Assembly (NCBI GenBank): GCA_965116235.1
Contig: OZ220496.1
Location: forward strand, 496,001 to 560,000
From: MPNP01 sp965116235
GTDB taxonomy: Bacteria; Pseudomonadota; Alphaproteobacteria; Rhodobacterales; Rhodobacteraceae
DNA: 64,000 nt
Reading direction: 5' to 3'
In this document: positions 18,511 to 26,281 of the stretch, one piece after another
Numbering within the stretch: position 1 is the stretch's first letter
Layout: each line of letters starts with the position of its first letter
Translations under genes and position numbers: made by a program
The notes under the pieces: model-generated
Database searches by the model: none
The model's input: the letters and a program-made list of their open reading frames with translations, nothing else
What the model was told of the DNA's origin: nothing

Positions 18511-18939
18511 ATGGCAAAAAAACTAGTTGGTCAATTGAAGCTGCAGGTGCCGGCCGGCAAGGCCAATCCGGCTCCACCCGTCGGACCGGCTCTGGGTCAG
18601 CGCGGACTCAACATCATGGAGTTTTGCAAGACCTTCAATGCCCAGACGGCAAACATGGAACCCGGTGTTCCGTGTCCGACGATCATATTCTATTATCAGG
18701 ACAAGTCGATTTCACTCGAGATCAAGACACCGCCAGCCTCCTATTATCTCAAGAAGGCGGCGGGGCTCGAATCGGGAGCGAGCACTCCGGGCCGAGCCAC
18801 TGTCGGTTCGATCACGGCAAAACAGCTGAAGGAAATTGCGGAACTGAAAATGAAGGACCTCAACGCCGTCGATGTCGAGGGCGCCATGAAAATCATTTTG
18901 GGATCGGCCAAGTCCCTGGGACTGGAAGTGAAAGGCTAG
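18511..18939 (+). CDS. rplK: 50S ribosomal protein L11
   Basis: 142 residues with the N-terminal QLKLQVPAGKANPAPPVGPA and GQRGLNIMEFC signature of L11, which binds the GTPase-associated centre of 23S rRNA. The C-terminal rRNA-binding domain ends GSAKSLGLEV. Gene order nusG-rplK-rplA is standard, with 27 nt to nusG and 3 nt to rplA. Confidence 0.96.
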   Translation: MAKKLVGQLKLQVPAGKANPAPPVGPALGQRGLNIMEFCKTFNAQTANMEPGVPCPTIIFYYQDKSISLEIKTPPASYYLKKAAGLESGASTPGRATVGSITAKQLKEIAELKMKDLNAVDVEGAMKIILGSAKSLGLEVKG

Positions 18940-18942
18940 ACA

Positions 18943-19644
18943 ATGGGTCGAATGGGAAAGCGCATCAAGGACGCTCGCAAGAGGGTGTCGGAACTGCCAA
19001 CCTGCTCCGTGGAAGAGGCGGTCAACCATGTTAGGGAAGAGGCCAAGGCCAAGTTTGACGAAACGCTAGACATCGCGATCAGCTTGGGAGTCGACCCCCG
19101 ACATGCCGATCAGATGGTACGCGGAACTGTCAGCCTGCCCAATGGCACGGGGAAAACCGTTCGAGTGGCCGTCTTTGCCCGCGGTGCCATGGCCGATGAA
19201 GCCAGGGAGGCCGGCGCTGAAATCGTTGGGGCCGAAGACCTTGTCGAAACAATTCAGGCGGGCACCATTGAGTTTGATCGATGCATTGCCACGCCAGAGA
19301 TGATGCCACTGGTCGGCCGGCTCGGCAAGATTCTGGGACCACGCAATCTTATGCCGAATCCTCGGGTTGGGACCGTAACTCCCAATGTCAAGGAGGCGGT
19401 GACCAATGCCAAGGGCGGCGAGATTCAGTTCCGCGTCGACAAGACCGGCACCGTGCATGCGGGGGTTGGCAAGACGTCCTTTGCACCGGACCAGTTGACC
19501 GAGAATGTCAAGACCTTTGTCGGAGCCGTCAATCAGGCCAAGCCTGTCGGGGCCAAGGGCAAGTATTTCAAGAAAATTTCCCTGAGCTCCACGATGGGGC
19601 CCGGAATCGCGGTTGATATCGCCTCGGCCGGGGGGAGTTCATGA
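18943..19644 (+). CDS. rplA: 50S ribosomal protein L1
   Basis: 233 residues. Signature stretches are LGVDPRHADQMVRGTVSLPN and GKILGPRNLMPNPRVGTVT. It binds the L1 stalk of 23S rRNA and is often an autogenous repressor of the rplKA mRNA. ATG 18943 has an AAGG 8 nt upstream; ATG 18952 (MGKRIKDA) is an alternative. The gene is followed by the structured leader of rplJ. Confidence 0.96.
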   Translation: MGRMGKRIKDARKRVSELPTCSVEEAVNHVREEAKAKFDETLDIAISLGVDPRHADQMVRGTVSLPNGTGKTVRVAVFARGAMADEAREAGAEIVGAEDLVETIQAGTIEFDRCIATPEMMPLVGRLGKILGPRNLMPNPRVGTVTPNVKEAVTNAKGGEIQFRVDKTGTVHAGVGKTSFAPDQLTENVKTFVGAVNQAKPVGAKGKYFKKISLSSTMGPGIAVDIASAGGSS

Positions 19645-19894
19645 GTATCGCTGTCTTGTTGCAAGACAGCAAACCACGGGTAGCCATACCCGTGGAGCCG
19701 TCCGAGACGGCGGGTCTTGCTGTGTCCGCACAGCATGGAAATCCTGCCTGAGATGGAGAAAAATGGATTCGTTTCATGTGTGTCAGGCATGGGAAGAGCT
19801 GTTCGATCCTGAAAGTCAAGGACATCCGTTGCCGAGTTCCGCTCGGCCATCTTTAACCGGAAAGAATTTTCTTTCCTAAACTTGGAGCAATACT
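19645..19894 (+). promoter_or_regulatory. L10 leader-type region with four tandem perfect hairpins
   Basis: The 250-nt spacer between rplA and rplJ holds four consecutive perfect stem-loops: 19650-19670 (9-bp stem), 19674-19695 (9 bp), 19697-19711 (6 bp) and 19718-19735 (7 bp). Weaker hairpins occur near 19835 and 19860. In many bacteria this interval is the L10 leader, bound by L10-L7/L12 to repress translation of rplJL. Position and structure fit, although four simple hairpins in a row are not the E. coli layout. None has a U-run, so they are unlikely to be plain terminators. Confidence 0.6.
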
Positions 19895-20410
19895 GTGGAT
19901 AGAGCCCGAAAAGAGCAAGTGGTCGCGGAAATCGGCCACATCTTCGAAAGCTCAGGTGTGGTGGTTGTCGCCAAGTATGAAGGAATGAGCGTGCCGGAGA
20001 TGGAAGATTTCCGTCTCCAGATGCGTGAAGCCGGCGGTTCCGTTCGGGTAACCAAGAACCAGCTGTCCAAAATTGCCATTCAGGGTTCGGCAGCCAAAGA
20101 CATCGGATCATTGTTCAAGGGAATGACCATCCTGGCCTATTCCGACGATCCCGTGGCAGCGGCGAAGGTGACCGACAACTTCGCTGAAAAGAGCGATCAC
20201 CTTGAAGTGCTAGGTGGCATCATGGGCACCTCCGTCCTTGATCCCAAAGGAGTCAAGTCGATCGCCAGCATGCCATCGCGAGAAACCTTGATCGCCTCGG
20301 TGGTGAGCTGCATCGGGGCTCCGGGGGCGACGCTGGTCGGCGCAATCGGTGCACCCGCTGCATCGGTGGCATCCATTCTTTCAGCCTTGGAAGAAAGGAA
20401 GGCAGCCTGA
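19895..20410 (+). CDS. rplJ: 50S ribosomal protein L10
   Basis: 171 residues starting at GTG. It contains EQVVAEIGHIFESSGVVVVA and the KNQLSKIAIQGS segment of the L10 globular domain. The C-terminal Ala-rich helix (SVASILSALEERKAA) anchors L7/L12 dimers. It is preceded by the structured leader and followed 68 nt later by rplL, consistent with the coupled rplJL unit. Confidence 0.95.
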   Translation: MDRARKEQVVAEIGHIFESSGVVVVAKYEGMSVPEMEDFRLQMREAGGSVRVTKNQLSKIAIQGSAAKDIGSLFKGMTILAYSDDPVAAAKVTDNFAEKSDHLEVLGGIMGTSVLDPKGVKSIASMPSRETLIASVVSCIGAPGATLVGAIGAPAASVASILSALEERKAA

Positions 20411-20478
20411 TGATTCTAGTCAGGCGGCAAGCAACTTTACCTGCATTGAGACACAACAACTGAAATGGAAACTGAACT

Positions 20479-20865
20479 ATGTCAAATCTAGAAAATCTTG
20501 CTGAACAAATCGTTGGGCTGACCTTGCTGGAAGCCCAGGAATTGAAAACCATACTCAAGGACAAGTATGGCATTGAACCCGCGGCCGGCGGCTCTGTCGT
20601 CGTCAGCAGCGGCCCCGGTGGCAGTGAAGATGGAGCAGCGGCCGAAGAGGAGAAAACGGAATTTGATGTCATCCTCAAGGATGCCGGAAGCCAGAAGATC
20701 AACGTCATCAAGGAGGTGCGCGTTCTCACCGAGTTGGGCCTGAAAGAGGCCAAGGCCTTTGTTGAGGCGGGCGGCAAGCCGGTCAAGGAAGGCGTGTCGA
20801 AGGAGGAAGCCGAGGAAGTCAAGGCAAAATTGGAAGCTCTGGGAGCCGAAGTCGAAATCAAATAG
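20479..20865 (+). CDS. rplL: 50S ribosomal protein L7/L12
   Basis: 128 residues. An N-terminal dimerisation helix (NLAEQIVGLTLLEAQELKTI) and a Gly/Ala/Ser-rich hinge are followed by the C-terminal factor-binding domain (KTEFDVILKDAG, GLKEAKAFVEAG). It recruits the translational GTPases EF-G and EF-Tu encoded downstream. Confidence 0.96.
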   Translation: MSNLENLAEQIVGLTLLEAQELKTILKDKYGIEPAAGGSVVVSSGPGGSEDGAAAEEEKTEFDVILKDAGSQKINVIKEVRVLTELGLKEAKAFVEAGGKPVKEGVSKEEAEEVKAKLEALGAEVEIK

Positions 20866-20878
20866 GGCTTCAGCCTGA

Positions 20879-20899
20879 CAAGCGGATCGAATCCGCTTG
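20879..20899 (+). promoter_or_regulatory. stem-loop between rplL and rpoB
   Basis: CAAGCGGAT (20879-20887), loop CGA, ATCCGCTTG (20891-20899) forms a perfect 9-bp stem 14 nt after the rplL stop. There is no U-tract. The position matches that of attenuator or RNase-processing hairpins that lower rpoBC expression relative to rplJL in other proteobacteria. Confidence 0.5.
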
Positions 20900-21028
20900 C
20901 CCAAACCGAATCCGGTCAGGTGCCGCTCCAGCGGTTCCTGACTCCCGGCGGCAGGTGCGCCGCAACGCAAAAGTGTGAGGAGCCGCAAGTTCCCGTCATG
21001 TGGTTGTTTGCTAGAGAAGGTTAACTTT

Positions 21029-24000
21029 ATGAAGCAGGTCAAGTCCAGCGGTAGACGGTACCGACGTTCCTACCAAAAAATAAAGTCTGTGGCACCGCTC
21101 CCCAATCTGATCGAAATCCAGCGGAATTCCTACGAACTGTTTCTGAACTCCGGAGAGGGTCCCGTGCACGATGAAGGTCTTGGCCTCGAGGGTGTGTTTC
21201 GCTCCGTCTTTCCTGTCATCGATCCGTCGGGATTGGCCGAACTGCACTATGAGGGTTATGAGTTCGAGGAGCCCAAGTTCGATGTGGACGAATGCCAGCA
21301 ACGCGACATGACCTATGCGGCTTCGCTCAAGGTCAAGCTGCTTCTGAACGTCTTTGATGTCGACAATGACACCGGAGCCCGCTTCTTCCGCAACAGCAAG
21401 GAGCAAAGGGTCTACATGGGCGACATTCCGCTCATGACCAACCATGGCACCTTCATCATCAATGGTGTCGAGCGTGTCGTTGTGTCCCAGATGCACCGCT
21501 CCCCCGGAGTCTTTTACAACTATACCCATCACCCGGCAGGAAAACGCCTGTACACCTGCCAGATTTTGCCGGGTCGAGGTTCGTGGCTGGAATTTGAGTT
21601 TGGCCTCAAGAAAGACAAGACCCACGGTGACCTGGAACTTATCAGTGCCCGAGTCGATCGCAAGCGGAAGTTTCCGGTATCAACCCTGCTCTTTGCCTTG
21701 GGCATGGATCAGGAGAGCATCATGGACGCGTTCTATGATCACACCCGCTATAAAATGAGCAAGACTCCGGCCCGATGGGAGTTCGGCTTCACTCCTGAAA
21801 ACTGGCTTGATGCCACTCCCAATTATGATCTGATTGCGCCAGAAACAGGCGAAATAATTGCCCTGAAGGGCGACCGGATCACCCGCGAAAAACTGAACAA
21901 TATCCAAACCGAATGCAGTCATGGCAAGTTGCAGATCTTCCATGAAACCGGCGATGATTCCAGTTTCTCCGAAGCGTTTGAAAAAACGCGTCAGTCTGAT
22001 GAAATGGACGAGCCCTATCTGGACTATCTGGAGAGCGAGTTCCGGCTGGGACCGGAACAGGCGGGCAGCCGCGAGGTCTCCACCGACGGACGATTCCTGA
22101 TCGAGGATTTTGCCCCCTCGCGCTGGAAACGGGTAACGCCCACTTTCGATATCATTGACGCTCAGACCCATGATGTCGTAGCCAAGGCGGGTAGAAAGCT
22201 GACTCCTGCCAATTACAAAAAAATCGAAAAGTACGAGGGATGTTTGCTGCTGATCCACATCAACCGACTCTTGAACTGTCTTGCGCCTCACAAGAAGCAT
22301 GATTTCGATGTGCATGAGGCCCCCCTGTATGTGCTCGATCCCAGCCATGGGACAATTGAAGACTTTCTGGCTGATCATGCCGATGATCCGGATCATCCTC
22401 AACTCGTGGCCGTTGACGACAATGCCGGAGAAGTAACCGAGCACGGGCGGAAAATAAACCTCACCTTCCTGAAGAAGATGTGGCGCTTTCGGGTCCCGCA
22501 GTTCAAAATTTACGGTTCTGAAACCGGGGACCTGCTTCACTCGGCATCAACGGAAATCAACCTGCAGGCATCCAAGGAACTGGATATCCATCTGAACGAC
22601 AAGACTCACGCATTGAACATTGACGAGTTGCTGTGTGGAATGGTCCGGCTGGAGGTAACTCTCAAGCGCCAGCAAGCCAGTCTGGACACAGCCCCAAGGG
22701 AGAGTGCCGACGATGTCCCGGCGACGCCGCACGACAACACCCTGATCAGGGGCTACAGCATACCGCTGTGTCTGGCCAGTGGCCAGGGAGAAACCGCCGT
22801 CAACTACATCCCGGAGGAAATACACTGGATTACTGATTTTGACTGTCGGAGCCACGTAGGACAACATGCGGAGGAAGTCGTGTTCGATGCGACAACCGGC
22901 GACGAAGTCCTGGCGGCGGGAACCCGAATTACAGCTAAGATGGCAAAGAATTTTGAGGCTGAAAACCGGCAGCTGCATGTTGCCTTGCCAACCGATCGGG
23001 TCATAGGCAAGTTTGTAGCAAAGGATCTGATCAATGCCGAAAGCGGCGTTGTTCTGGCCGAAGCCGGCGATGAACTTACCGGCAGCCTGGACGATAACGG
23101 CAACCCGGACGGCGGTCTGCTGCAGACACTGATCGAGGAAGACATTCACGACATCCCGCTCCTGAACATCGACTACTCGACAGTAGGGCCTTACATTCGC
23201 GACACCATGTTTCAGGACAAATGCAACAAGGGCGACAGTCGCAAGGCCGGTCTGGTCGAAATCTACCGTACCTTGCGACCGGGAGACCCGCCAACACTGG
23301 ACAATGCCCAGGAACTGTTTGACCTGATCTTCAAGAATGACGAACGCTACGATCTGTCCATCGTGGGCCGAGCCAAGCTGAACGCCCGTCTGGGGTTGAA
23401 TTTTGACGAATCCACCCGAACTCTCCAGCGAGAAGACATCGTCAAGTGTCTTGAGTATCTGGTCGAACTTCGCGACAAGCAGGGCGAGGTCGATGATATC
23501 GATCATCTGGGCAACAGGCGTGTCCGTTCCGTCGGCGAGTTGATGGAAAACCAGTGCCGCATCGGTCTGGTACGAATGGCTCGAGCGATCCGGGAACGCA
23601 TGGCCGGCGTCGAAATCGACAAGAAAATGCCCCAGGATCTTGTCAATCCGCGTCCATTGTCCGGTGCCATCCGGGAGTTTTTCGGCTCGTCCCAATTGTC
23701 CCAGTTTATGGATCAGACCAACCCCCTCTCCGAAATCACCCACAAGCGCCGACTTTCGGCTCTCGGCCCGGGCGGACTGACCCGCGAGAGAGCCGGATTC
23801 GAGGTTCGCGACGTTCACCCGACGCACTATGGCCGCATATGCCCCGTTGAAACGCCCGAGGGACAGAACATCGGTCTGATCAACTCCTTGGCAACCTATT
23901 CCAAGATCAACAAGTACGGCTTTCTGGAAACGCCTTATCGTATTGTTCGCGACGGGCAGGTCACGGACGAATACAATTATGTTTCTGCCACGGACGAGGC

Positions 24001-26281
24001 CGAACTTGTCATTGCCCAAGCCAATGCCCGGCTCGACGAAAACAATCGCTTTGTCAACGACCTGGTTTCCACTCGCATGGAGGGTGAATTCAAGATGACT
24101 CTCAAGGAGTCCGTCGACTTGATTGACGTCTCGCCCATGCAGCTGGTTTCGGTGGCGGCATCCCTCATTCCCTTTCTGGAGAACGATGACGCCAACCGTA
24201 CCTTGATGGGCTCAAACATGCAACGCCAGGCGGTCCCCTTGTTGAAGGCTGAAGCTCCCTTCGTTGGTACCGGTATCGAAGTTCAGGTGGCCGAAGACTC
24301 CGGAGCGGCCATCGTGGCCAAACGGGCCGGAATCGTCGATCAGGTTGACGGCACCCGAATAGTCATCAGTGCGACCGAGAACGATCCGACGGACCCGGGC
24401 GTCGATACGTATCGCCTGCGCAAGTTTCAGCGGTCCAATCAGAATACCTGCATCAATCAGCGACCTCTGGTTCAGGTGGGAGATGTTGTAACCCAAGGCG
24501 ACGTCATTGCCGATGGCCCGTCCACCGACATGGGCGAACTGGCGCTTGGGCGAAATGTGCTCGTGGCCTTCATGCCGTGGAACGGTTACAATTTCGAGGA
24601 TTCGGTCCTGGTTTCCGAACGGATCGTGCGCGACGACATCTTCACCTCGGTTCACATTGAGGAGTATCAGACCATGGCACGGGACACCAAGCTGGGGCCG
24701 GAAGAGATCACCCGAGATATTCCCAATGTCAGTGATGAAGCCCTGCGACAGCTTGATGAGGCTGGCATCATCTATGTCGGCTCGGAAGTCAACAGCGGTG
24801 ACATTCTTGTCGGCAAGATTACGCCGAAGGGCGAGACACCGATCACGCCCGAGGAAAAATTGCTGCGGGCCATTTTTGGTGAAAAGGCCTCCGATGTCCG
24901 TGACACCTCCCTGAAACTTCCTCCCGGTGATTTCGGTACCGTCGTCGAGGTTCGAGTCTTCAACCGACATGGTATCGAAAAGGACCATCGAAGCCTGCAG
25001 ATCGAGAATGAAGAGATTTTCCGCCTGCGACGCGAATATGAGGACGAACAGTCCATTCTGCGCCGCACGATCTACGGTCGCCTGCATGACATGCTGATCG
25101 GCAAGGCTGTGACACGAGCGCCGAAGCCGCTCAAGAAAGGAGATGTCATCACTGAGGAGCTGCTGAGTCAGGTAGATGATTTCAAATGGTGGAAGATTGC
25201 ACTTGAGGATGACACGACTGCCCGCAACATTGAAGGGCTGGAGCGTCAGTTTGAAAACCAGAGGGATGCCCTGAAAAGACGGTTTGACGACAAGGTCGAG
25301 AAGGTCAATCGCGGCGACGACTTGCCCCCGGGCGTCCTGAAGGTGGTCAAGGTGTTCGTGGCCGTCAAGCGGAAACTTCAGGCCGGGGACAAGATGGCGG
25401 GGCGCCACGGCAACAAGGGTGTCGTGTCGCGGGTCGTTCCGACTGAGGACATGCCCTTTCTGGAAGATGGAACGCCGGTCGACATCGTCCTCAATCCCTT
25501 GGGGGTTCCCTCGCGCATGAATGTGGGCCAGATTCTGGAAACCCATATGGGATGGGCATCGCGCGGACTAGGCAAGACCATAGATGAAGCCGTGCGGCAA
25601 TACGATCTCAACAGCGATGATTCAGGCCGGATTGAGGGAGTCCGGGACGCCATGAAATTTGCCTATGGCGAGGACATGTACAACGAGGAAATGGCCGATC
25701 TGGATGACATCGATCTGGTCTCGTCGGCCCGCAAGGTCATCTCGGGCATCCCGATTGCCACGCCGGTGTTTGACGGAGCCAAGGAAGCCGACATCGATGA
25801 CGCCCTGCTGCGGGCCGGCTTCGATACCTCCGGTCAGTCGGAGCTGTATAACGGCATTACCGGTGAAAAGTTTACCCGGCCCGTCACAGTCGGCGTCAAG
25901 TACATGCTCAAGCTGCACCATCTCGTCGATGACAAGATTCACGCCCGTTCAACCGGACCATACAGTCTGGTCACGCAACAGCCGTTGGGGGGCAAGGCTC
26001 AATTCGGCGGACAGCGCTTTGGCGAAATGGAGGTGTGGGCCCTTGAAGCCTACGGTGCAGCCCACATACTGCAGGAAATGCTGACCGTCAAGGCCGATGA
26101 CGTCACGGGTCGAACCAAGGTCTACAATACGATTGTCAAGGGTGAAAACGAGTTTGAGTCGGGCGTTCCGGAGAGTTTCAACGTGCTGATCAAGGAAGTT
26201 CGCGGACTCGGCCTGAACATAGATTTTCGCCAATTCAACCCAAAAAGAAAAGCCATACGAAGGGAAGAACATGCAGTTTAA
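21029..26281 (+). CDS. rpoB: RNA polymerase beta subunit, with greatly enlarged SI1/lobe region
   Basis: 1750 residues against about 1340-1390 in ordinary proteobacteria. I start at ATG 21029 (MKQVKSSGRRYRRSY); 18 upstream codons are not family-like. Core motifs are normal: the rifampicin region GSSQLSQFMDQTNPLSE, THKRRLSALGPGGLTRERAG, and C-terminal GGKAQFGGQRFGEMEVWALE. The excess lies between ALGMDQES (about 224) and LLNIDYSTVGPYIRD (about 712). That gap is ~480 residues, against roughly 150 in E. coli from memory. Within it, short repeat-like units recur (TGEIIALKGDRIT, THDVVAKAGRKLT, TGDEVLAAGTRIT, SGVVLAEAGDELT). The stop overlaps the rpoC start by 11 nt. Residues at common rifampicin-resistance sites look wild type. 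Confidence 0.95.
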   Translation: MKQVKSSGRRYRRSYQKIKSVAPLPNLIEIQRNSYELFLNSGEGPVHDEGLGLEGVFRSVFPVIDPSGLAELHYEGYEFEEPKFDVDECQQRDMTYAASLKVKLLLNVFDVDNDTGARFFRNSKEQRVYMGDIPLMTNHGTFIINGVERVVVSQMHRSPGVFYNYTHHPAGKRLYTCQILPGRGSWLEFEFGLKKDKTHGDLELISARVDRKRKFPVSTLLFALGMDQESIMDAFYDHTRYKMSKTPARWEFGFTPENWLDATPNYDLIAPETGEIIALKGDRITREKLNNIQTECSHGKLQIFHETGDDSSFSEAFEKTRQSDEMDEPYLDYLESEFRLGPEQAGSREVSTDGRFLIEDFAPSRWKRVTPTFDIIDAQTHDVVAKAGRKLTPANYKKIEKYEGCLLLIHINRLLNCLAPHKKHDFDVHEAPLYVLDPSHGTIEDFLADHADDPDHPQLVAVDDNAGEVTEHGRKINLTFLKKMWRFRVPQFKIYGSETGDLLHSASTEINLQASKELDIHLNDKTHALNIDELLCGMVRLEVTLKRQQASLDTAPRESADDVPATPHDNTLIRGYSIPLCLASGQGETAVNYIPEEIHWITDFDCRSHVGQHAEEVVFDATTGDEVLAAGTRITAKMAKNFEAENRQLHVALPTDRVIGKFVAKDLINAESGVVLAEAGDELTGSLDDNGNPDGGLLQTLIEEDIHDIPLLNIDYSTVGPYIRDTMFQDKCNKGDSRKAGLVEIYRTLRPGDPPTLDNAQELFDLIFKNDERYDLSIVGRAKLNARLGLNFDESTRTLQREDIVKCLEYLVELRDKQGEVDDIDHLGNRRVRSVGELMENQCRIGLVRMARAIRERMAGVEIDKKMPQDLVNPRPLSGAIREFFGSSQLSQFMDQTNPLSEITHKRRLSALGPGGLTRERAGFEVRDVHPTHYGRICPVETPEGQNIGLINSLATYSKINKYGFLETPYRIVRDGQVTDEYNYVSATDEAELVIAQANARLDENNRFVNDLVSTRMEGEFKMTLKESVDLIDVSPMQLVSVAASLIPFLENDDANRTLMGSNMQRQAVPLLKAEAPFVGTGIEVQVAEDSGAAIVAKRAGIVDQVDGTRIVISATENDPTDPGVDTYRLRKFQRSNQNTCINQRPLVQVGDVVTQGDVIADGPSTDMGELALGRNVLVAFMPWNGYNFEDSVLVSERIVRDDIFTSVHIEEYQTMARDTKLGPEEITRDIPNVSDEALRQLDEAGIIYVGSEVNSGDILVGKITPKGETPITPEEKLLRAIFGEKASDVRDTSLKLPPGDFGTVVEVRVFNRHGIEKDHRSLQIENEEIFRLRREYEDEQSILRRTIYGRLHDMLIGKAVTRAPKPLKKGDVITEELLSQVDDFKWWKIALEDDTTARNIEGLERQFENQRDALKRRFDDKVEKVNRGDDLPPGVLKVVKVFVAVKRKLQAGDKMAGRHGNKGVVSRVVPTEDMPFLEDGTPVDIVLNPLGVPSRMNVGQILETHMGWASRGLGKTIDEAVRQYDLNSDDSGRIEGVRDAMKFAYGEDMYNEEMADLDDIDLVSSARKVISGIPIATPVFDGAKEADIDDALLRAGFDTSGQSELYNGITGEKFTRPVTVGVKYMLKLHHLVDDKIHARSTGPYSLVTQQPLGGKAQFGGQRFGEMEVWALEAYGAAHILQEMLTVKADDVTGRTKVYNTIVKGENEFESGVPESFNVLIKEVRGLGLNIDFRQFNPKRKAIRREEHAV
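21821..23092 (+). repeat. repeated beta-module segments inside rpoB (SI1 region)
   Basis: Coding repeats at about residues 265, 372, 491, 617 and 662 of RpoB share the pattern (F/Y)Dhh...(T/S)G(D/E)hh..aG..hT, with up to 17-26 residues of clear similarity each. Typical alphaproteobacterial RpoB has one or two such sandwich-barrel-like units here. The rest of the insert (about 403-490 and 520-610) is unique, including an acidic HADDPDHPQ stretch. Confidence 0.6.

Noticed and set aside
22547..24019. Long minus-strand open frame (490 codons) inside rpoB, and another at 24212-25546
   Set aside because: Antisense shadows of the rpoB coding sequence; no family resemblance and exact overlap with conserved RpoB domains.
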